NCBI GenBank assembly: GCA_900765465.1
Contig: CAAFRM010000264.1
Span: 1 to 5,369 of the forward strand
Source of the DNA: an uncultured Prevotella sp.
GTDB taxonomy: Bacteria; Bacteroidota; Bacteroidia; Bacteroidales; Bacteroidaceae
DNA: 5,369 nucleotides
Direction of reading: 5' to 3'
Shown: positions 5,242-5,369 of the stretch, in pieces
How the letters are laid out: each line of letters begins with the position of its first letter
Numbering within the stretch: position 1 is the first letter of the stretch
The notes under the pieces: generated by a model
The model's input: the letters and a program-made list of their open reading frames with translations, nothing else
Database searches by the model: none
What the model was told of the DNA's origin: nothing
Program-made: the position numbers and the translations under genes

Positions 5242-5369
5242 ATGAAGATAGAAAACGAAATCATCAGCTCTGTCATCGCGGCGGTGAAGGAGCTTTATGG
5301 TCAGGACGTACCTGAGAAGATGGTAGCCCTGCAGAAGACCAAGAGTAATTTCGAAGGTAACCTTACCCT
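5242..5369 (+). CDS. argS: Arginyl-tRNA synthetase, N-terminal part (3' end outside window)
   Basis: The first 42 codons are visible. They read MKIENEIISSVIAAVKEL, then YGQDVPEKMVALQKTKSNF and EGNLTL, matching the N-terminal additional (Add-1) domain of bacterial class I arginyl-tRNA synthetases as seen in Bacteroidales, including the conserved QKTKxxFEGxLTL stretch that leads into the first catalytic-side strands. The enzyme charges tRNA-Arg with arginine in the cytoplasm and its Add-1 domain recognises the tRNA elbow. The HIGH signature lies beyond the window. ATG 5242 is chosen because it opens the conserved sequence and follows an AT-rich leader with a consensus promoter 130 bp upstream. 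It is divergent from the lyase gene, which has no functional link to it. Confidence 0.93.
   Translation, partial: MKIENEIISSVIAAVKELYGQDVPEKMVALQKTKSNFEGNLT

Overview
The window looks like a piece of a Bacteroidales chromosome, most likely Prevotella/Segatella. The evidence is: four promoters that fit the Bacteroidetes consensus (-33 TTTG, 20 bp gap, -7 TAnnTTTG), no Shine-Dalgarno sequences before the genes, a PL11 pectin lyase with the short C-terminal tail common in Prevotella and Bacteroides secreted proteins, and a Bacteroidales-type ArgS N-terminus. The genus is an inference.

Layout. (1) 1-621, plus strand: the C-terminal kinase core of a sensor histidine kinase, cut by the window edge. 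(2) 721-1605, plus strand: a secreted alpha/beta hydrolase of the feruloyl/cinnamoyl esterase type with its own promoter (653-684) and a strong terminator (1630-1685). (3) 1879-2070, plus strand: a 63-residue acidic protein of unknown function, with a probable promoter at 1697-1728 and a long leader holding a 22-codon mini-ORF. (4) 2147-2197: a perfect 16-bp hairpin with A/T tracts on both sides, which can terminate the small gene and the convergent lyase gene. (5) 2274-4892, minus strand: an 872-residue secreted rhamnogalacturonan lyase (PL11) with an extra C-terminal beta domain. (6) 4893-5241: a divergent regulatory region with two back-to-back consensus promoters, AT-rich tandem repeats in the lyase leader, and direct repeats plus a perfect 14-bp palindrome in the argS leader. 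(7) 5242 to the end: the start of argS.

The esterase and the lyase could both act on plant cell wall pectin: the lyase cuts the rhamnogalacturonan-I backbone, and an esterase of this type could remove ester-linked groups such as ferulate from side chains. They are not in one operon, and no SusC/SusD pair is visible, so this is not a complete polysaccharide utilisation locus. Nothing here amounts to a clearly new system. The most interesting parts are the 4893-5241 regulatory region, the uncharacterised small protein with its leader, and the lyase's accessory C-terminal domain.
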